From Vanilla planifolia (taxonomy: Eukaryota; Streptophyta; Magnoliopsida; Asparagales; Orchidaceae), in assembly GCA_023846275.1 (NCBI GenBank), contig CM043868.1, positions 18,757,755 through 18,821,754 on the forward strand: a DNA stretch of 64,000 nucleotides. The letters run 5' to 3'. Positions 1 to 14,084 of this stretch are shown here, one piece after another. The position numbers and the translations under genes were made by a program. The notes beneath the pieces were generated by a model. That model was given only the letters and a program-made list of their open reading frames with translations, searched no databases and had not been told where the DNA came from. Each line of letters starts with the position of its first letter. Position 1 is the first letter of the stretch.

Positions 1-634
1 GTAACTTGAATTAACGAGTATTTCATTTCAATCTAATATGCTTCACTACTAGTTCTATACATTAACTTATCTTATTTGATCAATATATATTATCTCAATA
101 AACCTATTTATCATGCCCCTATATTATAAATCCTATTAAGGAGATACAAAACGAGGCATACGAAAAGAGGAAATCATCCCACCAAAGATGTTTTCACATA
201 ATGAGTCAAGATTTTGCTCATGTGAATACAATATAACCAATCACTTTTGATTAAAAATGCTTGCTATAAAAACAAAGTTAAGATACTACAAAACCAACAT
301 TATATTAGAAGAGGCTAATAAAAAAAGACGACAGTGATTGCAGGGGAATAAGTTGGAAGATCTAAAGAAAAAAATGAAAGAAACTTCCTTGTAACTCAAC
401 GGTTAGCATCTAACCTTAGCTTTGGGAGCTGTTATGAGAGGCTGAATATTTCCTTCCATTAAAGGGAAGTTATCTTTGTGCCATTAACAAATACTGGCAA
501 TTTTAGTAAAACTTAGCCTAGTAGCAGAAGGAATTGCGCAAGCCAATTCAATTCAAACACAAAACTCGCACCACAAGCACAACACCATATCTTCAATACC
601 AAAGCACCAGAATCCGAGCCCAAACCTACCCCCA
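1..634. other. 3' flank of the polygalacturonase-like gene, no other gene seen
   Basis: AT-rich sequence just beyond the stop codon of the minus-strand polygalacturonase-like gene. It probably holds that gene's 3' untranslated region in the part nearest 634. No open frame with recognisable protein similarity and no clear repeat was seen. Confidence 0.5.
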
Positions 635-3600
635 TTAGCCGAAACAAAAGCTACTCGAGTAAGTGCTCGTCAGCTCTGCGCACGGCCATGGATGCACTCC
701 AACCGCCGAACCGCTCACCTCAGAGCACCGCCACGGCTCCCGCCGCGTTCCGACGCCCCACAGCCTCACATTCGACAGGCAGATGTGCGTAAACTGCGAA
801 CCATTGATCCCCTCGATGGATCCCGGAAGCTGCACTCCCAACCCCCACACGTTCCTTATCGTCACTCCGTCCACCACCGGTAACGCCTCCGGATCGAAGC
901 CGTCGTCAGGGTGGTCACCAACTTCGCCGGCGATCCTTACGCCCTGGCGAACCCCGCTCATGTACACGTCCGACATGGTCACATTCCTTATGTAGCCTCC
1001 CCTGCCTACATTGGTCTTTATGTGGATGCCAATGCCCGTCTCGAAGAGGCTTATGTTCTCAACCAAGATGTTCTCCACTCCTCCCGAGGTCTCGCTGCCA
1101 ATGGCTATGCCGCTGAAGGGAGAGGACCCGGTGACCCTGCGGACAGTGATGTTGTTGCTCGGGCGGCCGTAGGAAATGCCATACTCGTCCCAGCCGCTCT
1201 TCACGGCCACGAGGTCATCCCCGGTAGAGATGAAGGAGTCCTCTACGCAGACATTGGAGCTGGAATCTGTGCTTTTGTTAATGTGAAGGTTAGAACGTAA
1301 TATTGACTGTATTGAATGCAACCCATGTGAGTTTTAGGTCTTAAAAATCACACCTGGGTCGATTCCATCTGTATTGGGAGAGTCGTGTGGAGCAAGAACA
1401 GTTACTGATCTTATGACGACATTGCTGCAAGGTGGGGAAGAGCATTAAAGGGATTTGAAGTGATGCAAAAGTAAATTGCAAAGATTCTCTGAGACTAAAT
1501 TCATGTGTACCTGCAGTAAACAGGATGAATGTTCCAAAATGGGGAGTTTTGGAAGGTTACGTTGGAGATGTGAATGTCTTTGGAATGCATGAACTCTAGG
1601 AGGGTTGGCCTTGTGAAAGGGAGAGTTCTTTGGCGCCACATGTCCCACCACACTCCACCCTGGCCATCAATTGTTCCATTCTCACCTGCAAGTTAAAGAG
1701 CCAACAACGATGAGGCGGTAAAAGCCAAGTGATCACTTCTTTTATATCTGTTTCTCACGAGCTTCACAAAAGCAACAAGGTTTTTTGTAGGATGGTAGCA
1801 TTCCCTTCCCTTTTTTAGCATTCAAATACGAAAACAGATCTACCAAATATTCTAAACATCATTATAGTAATTTAAACAGGGTAGGTTGCCGTTATTATTG
1901 CAGTTTAAAAATTAGTTTTTTAAGTAGTTTTTGAGAATGTCTTTTTTGAAACGATGATGTATACAAATAAAAAAGAGTTTTTCACATCATCATTTCATAG
2001 AGAATGCACTTATAACTCAAGCATTGTTAAAACAGAGATTTGTCAGGAGTATCAAATGGAGAGATGGTCATGAGGTAAAAATTAGTCAATTGGATGGATA
2101 AACAAATTAGGAATTCTCATATTTGTGAAACGTTTTCAGATTTCTTAAAGATCCAATTGAGAGAATTAATGACCAATTAGAACATTTGGAGGACTTCATA
2201 AGCCAATTGGCACAAGTTAGATTTGGAATGGGACAACTGAGACAAATTGAGAATTTAGTTAAGCCAAACGGAAAATATATAGAGATCGAGAATAGAGCTA
2301 TAAAGCTCAAGATGTATATTCTAGAATCTTTAGGATCAATTTTTCAAGATATCTATTCCTGAGAGAATTTTGAAAAATTTTCATAAGATTTTCTTTGCAA
2401 CTATTTTGATCATTTTGTGAATTAACAATCGTTTGGTCATTTTCTAAAAGATCAATGGCAGACGATTTTTTGCCCAAAAACAATTACATAAATAAATTCT
2501 TGTAATATTGAAGCTATATGGATAATTTTGTCAATTTTCATACTTGAAAATTATAGAAAGTAACCATGAACATTTTTTATAATTATAAGAAAATCAAGAG
2601 CTTAGAAAAAGTAATCAACAATTCATATGAGTCCAAACTTCTACAATGCTAGACATAGTTTCAGCACTTGACATCTTTTCTGTTAATTTGAGCTTTGAGA
2701 GTGTTTTCTAGCAATTTGGACTGTTAGTAAAGCCTAGAGTGGGTTTAGTACAAATTCTCAAAACCTTTGGTCCAATTATGTACGGTGTCGGAATAATTGC
2801 AAGTTAAATTCATCATCAAATTCCATACAAGAGTATTTAGTTTCATTAAACTGGTAACTTGTTTATTTCAGAGGCTTGCGAAGTCTCACTTTATACAAAA
2901 ACGAAACCTTACATTAAAGCCAACCTGATGAATTTCTCCAGAAGTAAATGAATTTCTCTTTGAGATCATAGCACCTACCTAGGGATCAGTTCTTACTAGG
3001 GAACCACAGCATCTCAAGATATATGGTCTACCATTTCTATTGGCAAAATTGCACTCCTTAGGGTTCAATCATTATAAGGGCATATTGAATCTGAAGCGAT
3101 CATCAACCAATTTATAATTAGAAAATGGGCATAATACTCTTCAGTACATTTCATTTCCCTTGGCAAATAACCTGACGCAAAAATTTTTTTGTTGCAGATA
3201 GGTGTGAACTGATTGGATCAAGTATAATTTCCATCAATGCACCTCAATTAGTCTAATTTGGATTCAAATTGGTTTAGATTTTAGTAGCTGGCTCAATTTT
3301 GGATTGAATTAGCTTGATTTAGGTCCATTGGCGTAGGGGTGGGTTGGGTCAAGTTTATATTTGGATTGATTGGGTAGGCTTGAGTGAATGCCAACCTTGG
3401 TAGACTTGTTGCTGAGACCTGAAGTAGCAAACTATTGATTTCACCAACCGGAGATGGCCTCAGCTAAAGGACTGTGTTGGCAAAGCTGAACGATAAAGTT
3501 CAAGAGATCCTTGAGTTTGCAGACCAACAGAAGCATTCCTCAATTGACTTGTTAAGGTAGCATGCCAACAACCTGTGGCCTAACTTGGGTCTGCAGAAGT

Positions 3601-5813
3601 AGACTGAGACCGAGTCGACGGATGCTCATTATGACGGATGGTTCAAGATGAAAAGATATGGAGTTTAAAGACTTCGATGATGGCGTCTAAAAATGAAGGG
3701 AGGTTGTGGAGACGAACATCAATTTGATTTCCAAATATTTGATCGCCCTCTTTTTTTTTTCCCTCTCCTTTCATTCATGCATTGGCTACCGGTTGAACTG
3801 AAATCGGGTCAACCCTGACCAGATCTGAAACTACGATATCACACATCAGGTAAAGCACCAACTTGAGTCATGTATGAACTGGGTATACAGGTTTGACCTG
3901 TTTTGAAACATGGATGTTATAACTGGTGGAGAGAGGGATTCGGCTAACTAAACAAAATAAATTTTCAAACATCCACCAAACATAAAACTTCCGAGCTCTT
4001 CAACAAAAAAATTAAAATCCAAAGTGAATTGTAATGGCCACGGCAAGTAAGAGGACGTCTTCTTTCGTGAAAAAACAATTGAAAAGGTGCAGCACAACCG
4101 TTAAAATGAAACAATGACCATGCGAATAAAAACATATTATTCTGAAAAACCAAAAGCATTTGGCTTAAATTTAAAAATATATCATACACATATAATATTA
4201 TTATTAGACATAAATGATCACATTCATAATAAACAATATATATAAGTGTTATGGAGCAAGTGATTGTACCATTCTCATTATTATCTAAAATGACATTTTA
4301 AAAAAATGAGAATGATTTACACATTATGAGTCATACATAATATGATATACAACATGATATAAATTATCATATTGTATGGCCCATTTAAAGTAACTCAAAT
4401 AAGTACTTAGTAAACAGTTTATCAAATGATCATGATTTTTTCTGAATTGTCTTGATATGATCTTGGAATCGTATTTGTAGGACTAAAACTTGTAAACTTT
4501 AATGACTATTTAATTTCATTGAAAATCCGATTTTAATTTGTAAAAAAATATAGGGATGACTGCTAGAATTAGCCTGAAAGACTTTACTATAGCAGTCCAA
4601 GAGAAAGTAAAAAAAAATCATAATCTATACTATAGCAAAATAACTCAGCGACTTTACAAATGTGAATTAAAATTATAAATTGAGTTAGATGTGACATCTC
4701 TTGTGTCTCTCGAACTTTCCAAATTGAATTTTTCTGTTTAGGCCATTAGTCACCAGGATGTTACATGCTCCGCAGTGAAAAGGACAAGCTATGAATTTTG
4801 TTCTCAGATCATTAGTAACCTAAAATGTGACACGCTTACAAAAAAGGCATCGTTTAGAGGTTTAATTGGATCGGTATTTGGGTCATCATTCTACCCATTC
4901 ATCTGAAGCATAAAAAGCTTATTTAGGATGACAAACAAAGTTGCTAACCTAGTGACAGCTTTTGAGACAAATATAGCTTGCGATGGGATATATCTCTCGG
5001 ATAACTTTTAATCATTTTTAGTAGAACAGCTTCCTTATTTAGGATGACAAAATCATTTCATGCCTACATATTTCTTATTTTATTTTTACATATAATGTCC
5101 AAGAACCGTTTGATCAAATTTTGTAAATAAATAACATTTTACTAACACTTTGTCATAATAATTTGTTAAGTTAAATTATTCAGATTTATCTAATAAGACA
5201 CCCTCAGATGAACACGAGAATTAGAACATAATTTCCAGCGAAATGGGTAAAAGGGAAAGTAACCTAAGATTTACCTGTTATAATCACATCATGGAGTTCA
5301 TACCCTTGAATGAAGCTCGCATACCTTCCTCCCGGTCTCTCCCTCCCCCTTCCATAGGATGGAAGAGGATCCACCAAAGGCCAATTCAACGTGTCCTGCA
5401 AGCCAAACAAAGAAATCAATCCCAACAAAAACGATCAATCCATGGAACCTTTTCGAAACCAAGTCTAAACTCTACTCAGTTACCTCGGTGGCCTTGATGA
5501 CCGCATCCCTAGCGAGATAAAGAGTCATATGACTAGTGAGATTGAAGCAACCGGTGAGCCAAACACCAGGAGGCACGTAGAGCAACGTACCACCCCGGCG
5601 CCTCCCGTGTTGAATCCTGTATATCGCCTTCCGAAATGCCCAGGTATTAAGGGTTATTCCATCTCCCACTCCTCCGAACTCCACAATCGATATCATTTCC
5701 CTTCTCGTCCTCATAGGCACTGCATCCGAGCACGTCGTCTCGGCCAGGGCAACCGCCGGATTTAGCAGCAGAAATAGCAGCACTGACGCAGTAATAAATC
5801 GGAGCGTCACCAT
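635..5813 (-). CDS. GH28 polygalacturonase-like secreted protein (5 exons)
   Basis: Exons on the minus strand are 5813-5484, 5395-5275, 1685-1511, 1424-1354 and 1266-635. Joined they give 442 residues, and all four junctions are GT..AG and in frame. The ATG at 5813 is the first in-frame ATG and begins a signal peptide (hydrophobic residues about 6-24, then AETTC), so the protein enters the secretory path, probably to the cell wall. Family marks include PSYGRGRERPGGRY, TGENGTIDGQGG (about 150-161), SPNTDGIDPDSS (NTD at 226-228) and TGDDLVAVKSGW (GDD at 248-250), the acidic catalytic set of GH28 pectin hydrolases. The usual Gly-His-Gly loop reads SGIAIGSETSGG, and the usual Arg-Ile-Lys reads H314-I-K316. 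From memory, one plant subgroup of polygalacturonase-like proteins commonly shows both changes. Pectin hydrolysis is therefore likely by family but not certain. Confidence 0.93.
1686..5274 (-). other. 3.6 kb intron 2 of the polygalacturonase-like gene
   Basis: The donor is read at 5274-5273 (GT) and the acceptor at 1687-1686 (AG) on the minus strand, keeping the frame between ...DVIIT-G and ENGTIDGQGG. The other introns of the gene are only about 70-90 bases. The body is AT-rich, except for 3240-3900, which has GGGTCAA/TTGGGT-like words and a possible decayed coding remnant on the plus strand. This looks like insertion of repeat DNA into a normally short intron. Confidence 0.85.
3437..3640 (+). 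pseudogene. possible decayed coding remnant inside the polygalacturonase intron
   Basis: One plus-strand frame reads, in pieces, GDGLS-stop-RTVLAKLNDKVQEILEFADQQ, HSSIDLLR-stop, HANNLWPNLGLQK-stop, with three stops (TAA, TAG, TAG). The amphipathic, charged helix-like text and the higher GC content compared with the surroundings suggest a former coding exon carried in by a mobile element. I cannot name the family. The flanks (about 3240-3420 and 3780-3910) look like repeat sequence. Chance remains a real alternative. Confidence 0.3.
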
Positions 5814-8800
5814 TTTGAGAAACTTAGCCCTAAAGTGAGGGCAAATGGAAGATTCCAATTTCGAACCAGAGGGTTCCAACAAGTGCTTTTCAGTGGCGGA
5901 TCGGGATCTTCACGGCAAAAGGAGAGGGGTACATTTCTGTAAGCTACAAAAGATGAGTCCAATTAGGGGAAGCTTACCGAAAGATGAAAAACAAGCGCTC
6001 CAGCAAAGCGTTCGAGATACCGCCAAGAAAAAGCAGCAGCGTGTCGGCGACTTCGCGAGCGCTTCTTCTGAGGAAAAGCTTTTAACTGGAATGTTTAGTT
6101 AATGTGCCGTGCATTGTTTATTATTAGTACTGCGCCTTCCTGTCCTCTTTTGATTTTAATCACATCGGAGGATGAGGAAGACCAATAGAGTAATGGAGGC
6201 GTCGTGCTGAGAATCTTCATCAGGCCATCCTCAACTTCTTAAAACGTTTTTTTATCCATTCACTCATTCCAAGATTCGCGAACCATTTATTTTAAGTCCT
6301 TGACTGCCCAACAACCAAGTGAGTTGGCTTTGTGGTCTCCCAAGTGTTTATTGCTTTTTCTTTGATGCAATCTTTGTATTATTCACAATAAAATGAGGAA
6401 TAATGTCATAAAAATCATTCACCAACGGAATATTGAACAATTAATCATTAATAAACAAGTGGGTTAGCCAATAATGTGTAGACAAGGGACCACGGTCACC
6501 TCTTATTTTTGAATTTGAAAGGGCAAAATTTTGAAATGCGGCTCGATACCGGAATGCAACATGGCCACGCGGGTTCTCTTTTCATTGGTTTTATAATGGA
6601 TGGAAAACAGTAATACTCTCCGTATAAATGTTACCATTCGAATCTGATTTCATGTTTCTTGTTGAAACACGATTTTGAGCTCAGGTTGAACCAACTTCGG
6701 TCTGGGATAGGTTTAGATCATGCTTAAACTCGATTTCAAATTGAAATCCATGATTCATTAATCTTATCTTTGATTTTTCTGAGCCTTTAGAAAACTCCAG
6801 TATAGAAATTTGCTTGTTTCTTGTCACTCAGTTTTTTAGAAGTTGTTTAAATTAGTTTTCTAATAAAATTATTTCAAAATAAATATCACTTATATAAAAT
6901 ATTTTTTTCATCATTTCAAGATAGATACTACAATTAATTTTATTTTATTTATAAAAAACGAAAATTAAAACAATTTCAATATTTTAACATATATATAAAT
7001 ATTAATTTTATTAACTTTTAAAATAATATCAATTTATAAAAACCAAAAAATAATAATAGTTTTCAAAAATATTGACCAAAGTAAAATTAAAAACAATCAA
7101 AATTATTGAAACCTTTGAAATTGATCTTTTATGTAGATAATCAAAATCAAAGCTTCAAGCTTTGATTTGACTCACACCTACAAATGAACATAAGCAATCC
7201 AAAATCACAACAAGTATGCAATATTAGTTATCTTCTTAGCATTTAACATAATTATTCTCAATATATGTATGAAATAGGTTCATAACATAGATATTTATTT
7301 TTTGTGCTTATGTTGACAAGGTTAATCTTTGCGAAGTTTGACATTATTGTGTGGTGTTGCTTTTAGGCAATTGCAAGTCCTTAAGATTTTGAATAGATCA
7401 ACACATAGATGAATTGTTTAGTTAATTATATTATTTATAATTGCTTCAATTGCATAAAAATGAAGATATTTGTTATCAAAGGACACTACCAACAATTGTG
7501 ACTTGCAAATTTGCATAGAGTTACAACATGATTCTAGCAATGTTATCCATCATTTATGGACTTTTTATAGCTCATTGATGTTTATGTGTATATTTACCTT
7601 TAAAGTAGCATTTGACTATAAATTGTAAGATAATATATAACAATGAGTTAGCTAAACTATTCTTTTTTTAGTACTCTCACATAAAAAGTTATGGGTCAAA
7701 CAAATAAGATCATAATTAGGTAAAAGCAAACACAAGATCAATACCATTATAATGAATTGACAATATGATGCACAAATCTCAATAGATGACTCTTGGACAC
7801 TTAACTAATTCATTTTATCTATTACATAGACATATAAGATAAAGAGCTAACTCATGACAAAAAATAATTAAGCCAAATATTGATATAGAGAATGTTATTA
7901 AGAGAGACCGCCATTCCAAAAAACATGAATAGTAATATAGTGAATAAAAAAAGATCATAATAACAATAAGAAAAGTATAATAATACTATAATCCCAAGGT
8001 TTAGCATGAAACTCTTTAAACAAGGAAAAAGTTTGTTGGCAAAGTGTTGGAAAACGTCTTCACCATGTAATAAGTGATTTAGAGAATATAGCTAGCATAA
8101 AGAAAGAAAACATAATTGACCAAGACTTTTTGTGCACTTCACTATGTTGATTCTAATATTATTTTTATACAATGATTTGTTCCTAAATATATTGGGGGGT
8201 CGATGTGGCAATTTGTTCGACTAAAGTCAATGTATTTGATATTTAATAAATACTTACAACATTTAGCCTCTTAGATCACAATATTATCATCACCTATAAT
8301 ACTACACAATCATTGAGGACATCTTCTAGGTTGGGAATGTGCTTTTTAGGCTCTCTTAATATAACATTATGTAGTAACATTCTTGAAAAAATGAATTATT
8401 GTGTGTAATATATTAAACAAAATCAAACTTAGACTATGATCAAAATACCTTTAGAATAAACATTTATACATATAGATAGTTAAAATTTAAAATGTCATTT
8501 TTGGAATAATATCATGTTCCAACTTCAACTTAGATGGGAAAATTTTCAAAACCTTTTGTCACACTGCTAATTAAATATGACTATAAAAATAAAAATCACA
8601 AGATAATAAGCAATAAAAAGAAAGAGATAATGATTGTTAGATGGTTCCATTAAGAATAGCATATATCTAATATTAAATTTGTAAGATCAAATGGCTATAT
8701 AGTTATATCTTTTGCAAATGAAGGCAAACAAAAAGCATCAACAACAATATTGAAAAGTACACACATTTGTAAAGCTTGATTGGTCAAGCATTGTGTTAAG

Positions 8801-11800
8801 CAAATCTTACAAAACAAAGTGTTCATGTTTTTTTATGAATCTTAACTCATTATAAATGTCATTAGCACTTGCTGTTGTTACAAATGTTGATACTTGTTAT
8901 TTACATTGAAATGTTTGTAATATAAAAAAGTTTCTTACATTTGAAATAATGATCTATTTAGAAACACTATTTAAGACTAACTTTGAAGTAATAATTTCAT
9001 TAAAATAAGAATTTATTTTAGTTATTTTTCTCAAAAAATATGTTGTATAGATTGTTGTTTCAAAAATTGAAATAAATGACACATCAAGATGAGTTCTTTG
9101 GCATTGAATTTATCAAAATCGAAGTTTAATTAAATTTTATATAAAAATTTGAAAATAAAATAAAAAATTTTAAAAAGTTAATATTTTATCTCATCACTTT
9201 TTCTCATAGTTGACAACCATTTATTCCTTTCTCAAGCCAATGATTCTAATTTATATTACCCAAACTTAAGCTAGCAACCCCTTTTCATGGAGTTGCCATG
9301 TCAATAAGCCATCTGTACTACAATCATATTGGTAAGATAGGATGCAACCTTAGTTGTGTCCCTTATAAAGGGGTTCTTTGAGAAGCTTTAGTAGTAGAGA
9401 AATAGAATATCAAGCTTCTTGAGCCTCATTTGGTTGAATTGCATCTTAAATAGTTACCCATTTCCCTTCTTTAACCCTCTATAAATTATTGATTATAACC
9501 ACAATTATCTTAACTTTCATTGAAAAGACATTAAGTCTTTGGAGTTCTCTCCATGATTCCCAAGCCTAGCATACCTCCCCCAAGATATTTCACGCTTCTC
9601 TTTTAACCTCGAAATGACTATTAAAATTTCAAATCTATTTTTATTAAATCTTGACCAATTTGACTATTTTTTACCAAAGGTTAAACAATTTGACCAACTT
9701 GATCATATTGATCCATAAGGACCTTATTAAGTACATTCAACTCAATTCCATCAAAATAGATTAATTTAAGGAATGACTTCAAAAGAAGCTTAAATTGTGA
9801 AAAAAAAATCAAAACAAAGAACTGGTGACCCATAATTTTAGTTTTAAGAATTCAAAACTTATGTTGGACATATTTATGCATATTCTAAAATTCTTCAAAT
9901 ACATAAAAAAAATATTTTCACTATATATAATATTTAATCAGGCAAAATATTAGATCAAATAATTCTAATTATAATAAATCATCGAAATAAATGAAGTTAC
10001 ATTAAAAATTTCAGGAATAACTAATTATTAATGAATAGTTACTCAAAGTGTTATACTATTTTGTTATTTAGAAATTTTATATGAGAAATTTTGAACTATA
10101 AATGAACATAAGTATTATTTCATATGTTTTAAATTTAACACTATATATGTGTGACTTTTAAGAATTTTAATATATGTAATATATTTTAAGTCACTAGATT
10201 AAGCCATTATGTTTATGATTATGAATATAAAAAAATATATTTTTTTTAAAATATATTATTTATAATTAAAATATTGTTATATTATGTGTTATTTCTTTCT
10301 CAAATTTTTACGGACCCCTTCCCAACTCTTGACAATACCTCTTTTTATTATCTTCTTTGCAATGCTCTTGGTTTAAGCAAAACCATTCAAATTTCTCTTA
10401 AAAACTTTTTTAAGACTAGTCCTCCTCCTCTTTTATATTTATCCATTATGTCTTTTTTTTCTTGGGCCCTCATCTTCTTCTAATGGTTATATATTTTCAT
10501 ATACATGTCTCATCACCATCTTGTCCTCTCAAATTTAATTATTTAGTATTGATTGCATTATCCTCTATATGATTTCTTAAGAAATTCATTATTTAAGGTT
10601 TTAAGAACTTTTTTATTTATACATCATTATACTATATGATGATTTATTTCATACAATATAATTCATGATATTTTTTATATATAAATAATCATATTAATCA
10701 TATTTATACAATATCCTTAATCAAATAAGATCCATTTTAGTTTATTCGATTCAAATATTCTTATTATATCATATTTTTACATTGTTAATTATCATAATTA
10801 TACTACTAATATAATCTCTCACTAAATATATCATACTTATATAATATTATTAATCATATTATATGATTTATTTTTAATTTATACATCTAAAATATTTTTG
10901 TCAAACGATATAAAATTTCTTATTATATTGTACAATCTATATACTCCATCTCACTTATGTTATCAAACTAATTCAACACAGTGTGTCATTGAATGGTTCA
11001 AGAATGCATCATAGTTATACGACGTTTCATATTATATTGTACAATCATTTTTAGTTTATCCATCTATATTATCATTCCATCATATTGTATAATATTCAAA
11101 TTGTATTGCATGATCTTCTTAAAAAATTTAAAATATTCTCAAAAATATATTGAAAAAATAATTAAAATTTTTAAAATATTAATTATTTAGAAATATCATT
11201 ATTTTCATAATTTATAAACCTTCATTTTTAGAATCACTAATTAATCTTGATATCACTATTTTTTTTCTTAATTTAAACATTTGATAATTTAAACTCCTCA
11301 AATATTTATTATAATTTTTGCGTCAACTTTTGAAATATTATAGTTTATAAAAATGCTTAGAATTTCTCACTCCAACTTGGAGAGGAATATCAAAACAAAG
11401 TAAAGGAGAAAAAGAGTAAAAAAAGTGCTTGAAAAGAAAAACTACAAATCAAGGAGAACATAGAAAGTTATAGATTGAAATTCATTCCTTTATATTGTTT
11501 AGCTAATTTTGTGCAAGTTTAGATGCATATAGTTAATGTATGAAGTTAGGAGAGGCATGAGAATGAATTTGAGAGATACAATGCGTTTTGGTTTGAAACC
11601 TAGAAGGTGAGAAAGATGTTATAGCATCTAAGAATGAAAATATAAGTATTATGAGCTCCATCATATTTTGTGATATGTATAAATTGATTAGAATTAGATA
11701 TCATATTAGTTAGATGAGGTGTTTATATATGTAGTAATAAGTTAATCATACTAGATAATTATCATAATTATACAACTTCAATATACTAAAAGTCCATAAT

Positions 11801-12300
11801 AGTTGGGTAAGTAATAAGATCATACAAGTACGATAAGTCAGATCGTATCATATGATCAGTTTAGGTTGATTAGAATAAAAGAATCATATTAGTCTGTTAA
11901 GGTGTAGTGCGAGTGTTATTAAAGAAACATATCAGTGGGATGGCTTTGATTATAATACACAATCAGATTAAGTTGATTAGAGTTTGAGGGGGGCTAAATC
12001 ATTCAAGTTTGATAAGAAAGGAGGCATTAATATTATTGTATGACTTAAGGAATTATATAATATGATTTCTAATCAACAAAATAAGAAATAAAGGGTGAGG
12101 AGCCATAGAAATCATATAGTACGATGGTGATAATCATATTATATGACTAAAGAAGGTTTAGGAAACTTTGGAATAAGTTATTAAGAAAGTGTTATATTAA
12201 TTTATGCACATATAATCTGTTCTAAGAAATTTAGAAGAGAAAAGGATCACGCAAGTGAATATCATTTCAAATTCAAGTAGATAAACTAGATAACTATAGA
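5814..12300. other. AT-rich intergenic DNA, no gene recognised
   Basis: The first few hundred bases (about 5814-6300) are the 5' flank of the polygalacturonase-like gene, which reads leftward. They include a less AT-rich stretch at about 5820-6080 with an open plus-strand frame of no recognisable family. From 6300 on the DNA is AT-rich with scattered short open frames, none with family motifs. No terminal repeats or element ends could be fixed. Confidence 0.55.
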
Positions 12301-12305
12301 GGGTT

Positions 12306-12500
12306 ATATATATCCATCCTATGTATCAAATGCATAATAAAGGGTTATATGTAGAAATAGTATAATTTTAGAATAAATATTTATTAATTTAATAATATAT
12401 ATATATATATAATTAAATTAATAAATATTTATTCTTAAATTGGATTATTTCTACATATAACCTTTATTATGCATTTGATACATGTGATAGATATGTATAT
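12306..12500. mobile_element. foldback element: long near-perfect inverted repeat
   Basis: The left arm (about 12306-12395) and right arm (about 12410-12500) are reverse complements with few mismatches. The core blocks TATCAAATGCATAATAAAGG, TTATATGTAGAAATA and GAATAAATATTTATTAATTT occur on the left and, reversed, on the right. The loop is a short TA run near 12395-12410. Arms of about 80-90 bases around a tiny loop fit a foldback or MITE-like non-autonomous DNA element. No coding sequence lies inside and no clear target-site duplication was recognised. A hairpin-forming small-RNA source is possible but unproven. Confidence 0.7.
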
Positions 12501-13980
12501 AAAATACAAGTAAATCACATTGGGTATTGGTTTTAGATCACAATAAATCTTTATTTTTTTAGTTTGGAATACATTTAACATAAAAAGAAAAATGGTTACA
12601 TATGAAATTTAATTAAAAATATAAATAAAATAATAAAAAATTCTTTTTATTAAAATTTTTATTAAGTTGCATGTTAATGTCCTTGTTATGTAATATCATA
12701 AATAAATAACACATGAATAAAATATCACATAGTGAGGTGATATAAAAATATGAGAAAAATAAAAAAGTAATCATACTTTTTATACTTTTATGTTTTAACA
12801 AAAGATAATATTAAAAGAATATTATTTTATAAATAACATAAACAATAGTTGACAAATATATTTCCATCATAGGTATCAGTTTATCTTTTTAAATCCTAGA
12901 GTTGACTTACCTTTCTAATCTAAATCTTTTCTTAAGTTCTTATAATGTAATTTATTTGTAAGATTTAACATATATTTGATAAGTAGCATATTTTATAAGA
13001 AATTAAAAATTTTATTAATTTTTTCTTGACTCTTAAGTTTCTTCTCGTGATCATACTTATACGGTTCAACCATATATCATACAACTTATAAAAAATAATC
13101 ACTTTTAAACTATATCATACTTGTATGATCCTACGATCATACCATCCAATTCTCATAACCAATGCCTAATTATTCATATTGCTTTTGAATATATCATATG
13201 ATCGTTAGACTCATACTATAAAATTTCACTTTAGTTTAGCAAAATTCATATTACTCACTGATCTTATTATATGATTCTTTATATCATACAATACGATTCT
13301 CGTACCACTCTTCATATGGCTACCTTGTCAACTAGTTATACTACTACTATAATATTCTTATCGTATAATATGATTAATTCATTGTTTCTCAATTTGTATA
13401 ATACAATCTCTTTATCATATATTTCTCCTATTAATCAACCATAGTGATATTATACTTTATGATGACCCTCAATGTATAAGTTTGATCATAGTCTTTTTCT
13501 TTTATTTATAGACTTAATTATTTTATCTATAGTTCTGACTGATTGTTAAGCATGATCAACTTAGTAATATTGTATAATCTTTCAAATAAAAAATATCTAT
13601 CTAATCTTTTTAACAAATTTTAATGCATAATATTGCTCCATACATAATACTAATATAATCTAACTTCTTGACCAATTATTTACTCATATTTTTATTCTTT
13701 AATGATCTTATAATATGATAAAATTCATAAGATTTTTTCATTGAATGATCCTACATATACAAAAATATAAACCATCACACCTTACGATCATGTCCATCTA
13801 ACCTATCTAACTATTCATAGTTATATGACCTTGAACCCAAGTTAGCTAACTCTTTGCCACTAAGCCCTTGAAGGATTGCCTTATACGATCTTCATAATGA
13901 CACTAGTTTTGTCATATGTATTTTTCCACAACTCCATTGTACAAGGTTAACACCCATATTGCCTTTATATGAAGAACCTA

Positions 13981-14084
13981 ATAGCTTAACACTTCATACA
14001 AGTATGATACTCATAATATCCGTATATGATGAATAGCTTAACACTTCATACAAGTATGATACTCATAATAACCATATATGATGA
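13981..14084. repeat. 52-bp tandem repeat, two copies
   Basis: The unit beginning ATAGCTTAACACTTCATACA starts at 13981 and again at 14033. The two copies differ at a few positions near the end (ATCCGT versus AACCAT). A partial third start (ATAGCTC) follows a 4-base insertion at about 14090. Confidence 0.85.

Noticed and set aside
663..1300. Open frames on the plus strand, GC-rich and up to 129 codons
   Set aside because: They are antisense shadows of the last polygalacturonase exon, whose minus-strand frame carries clear GH28 motifs.
5845..6102. Open plus-strand frame of 85 codons upstream of the polygalacturonase gene
   Set aside because: It overlaps the leader/promoter side of the minus-strand gene and shows no family motif. 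Moderate GC explains the open frame.
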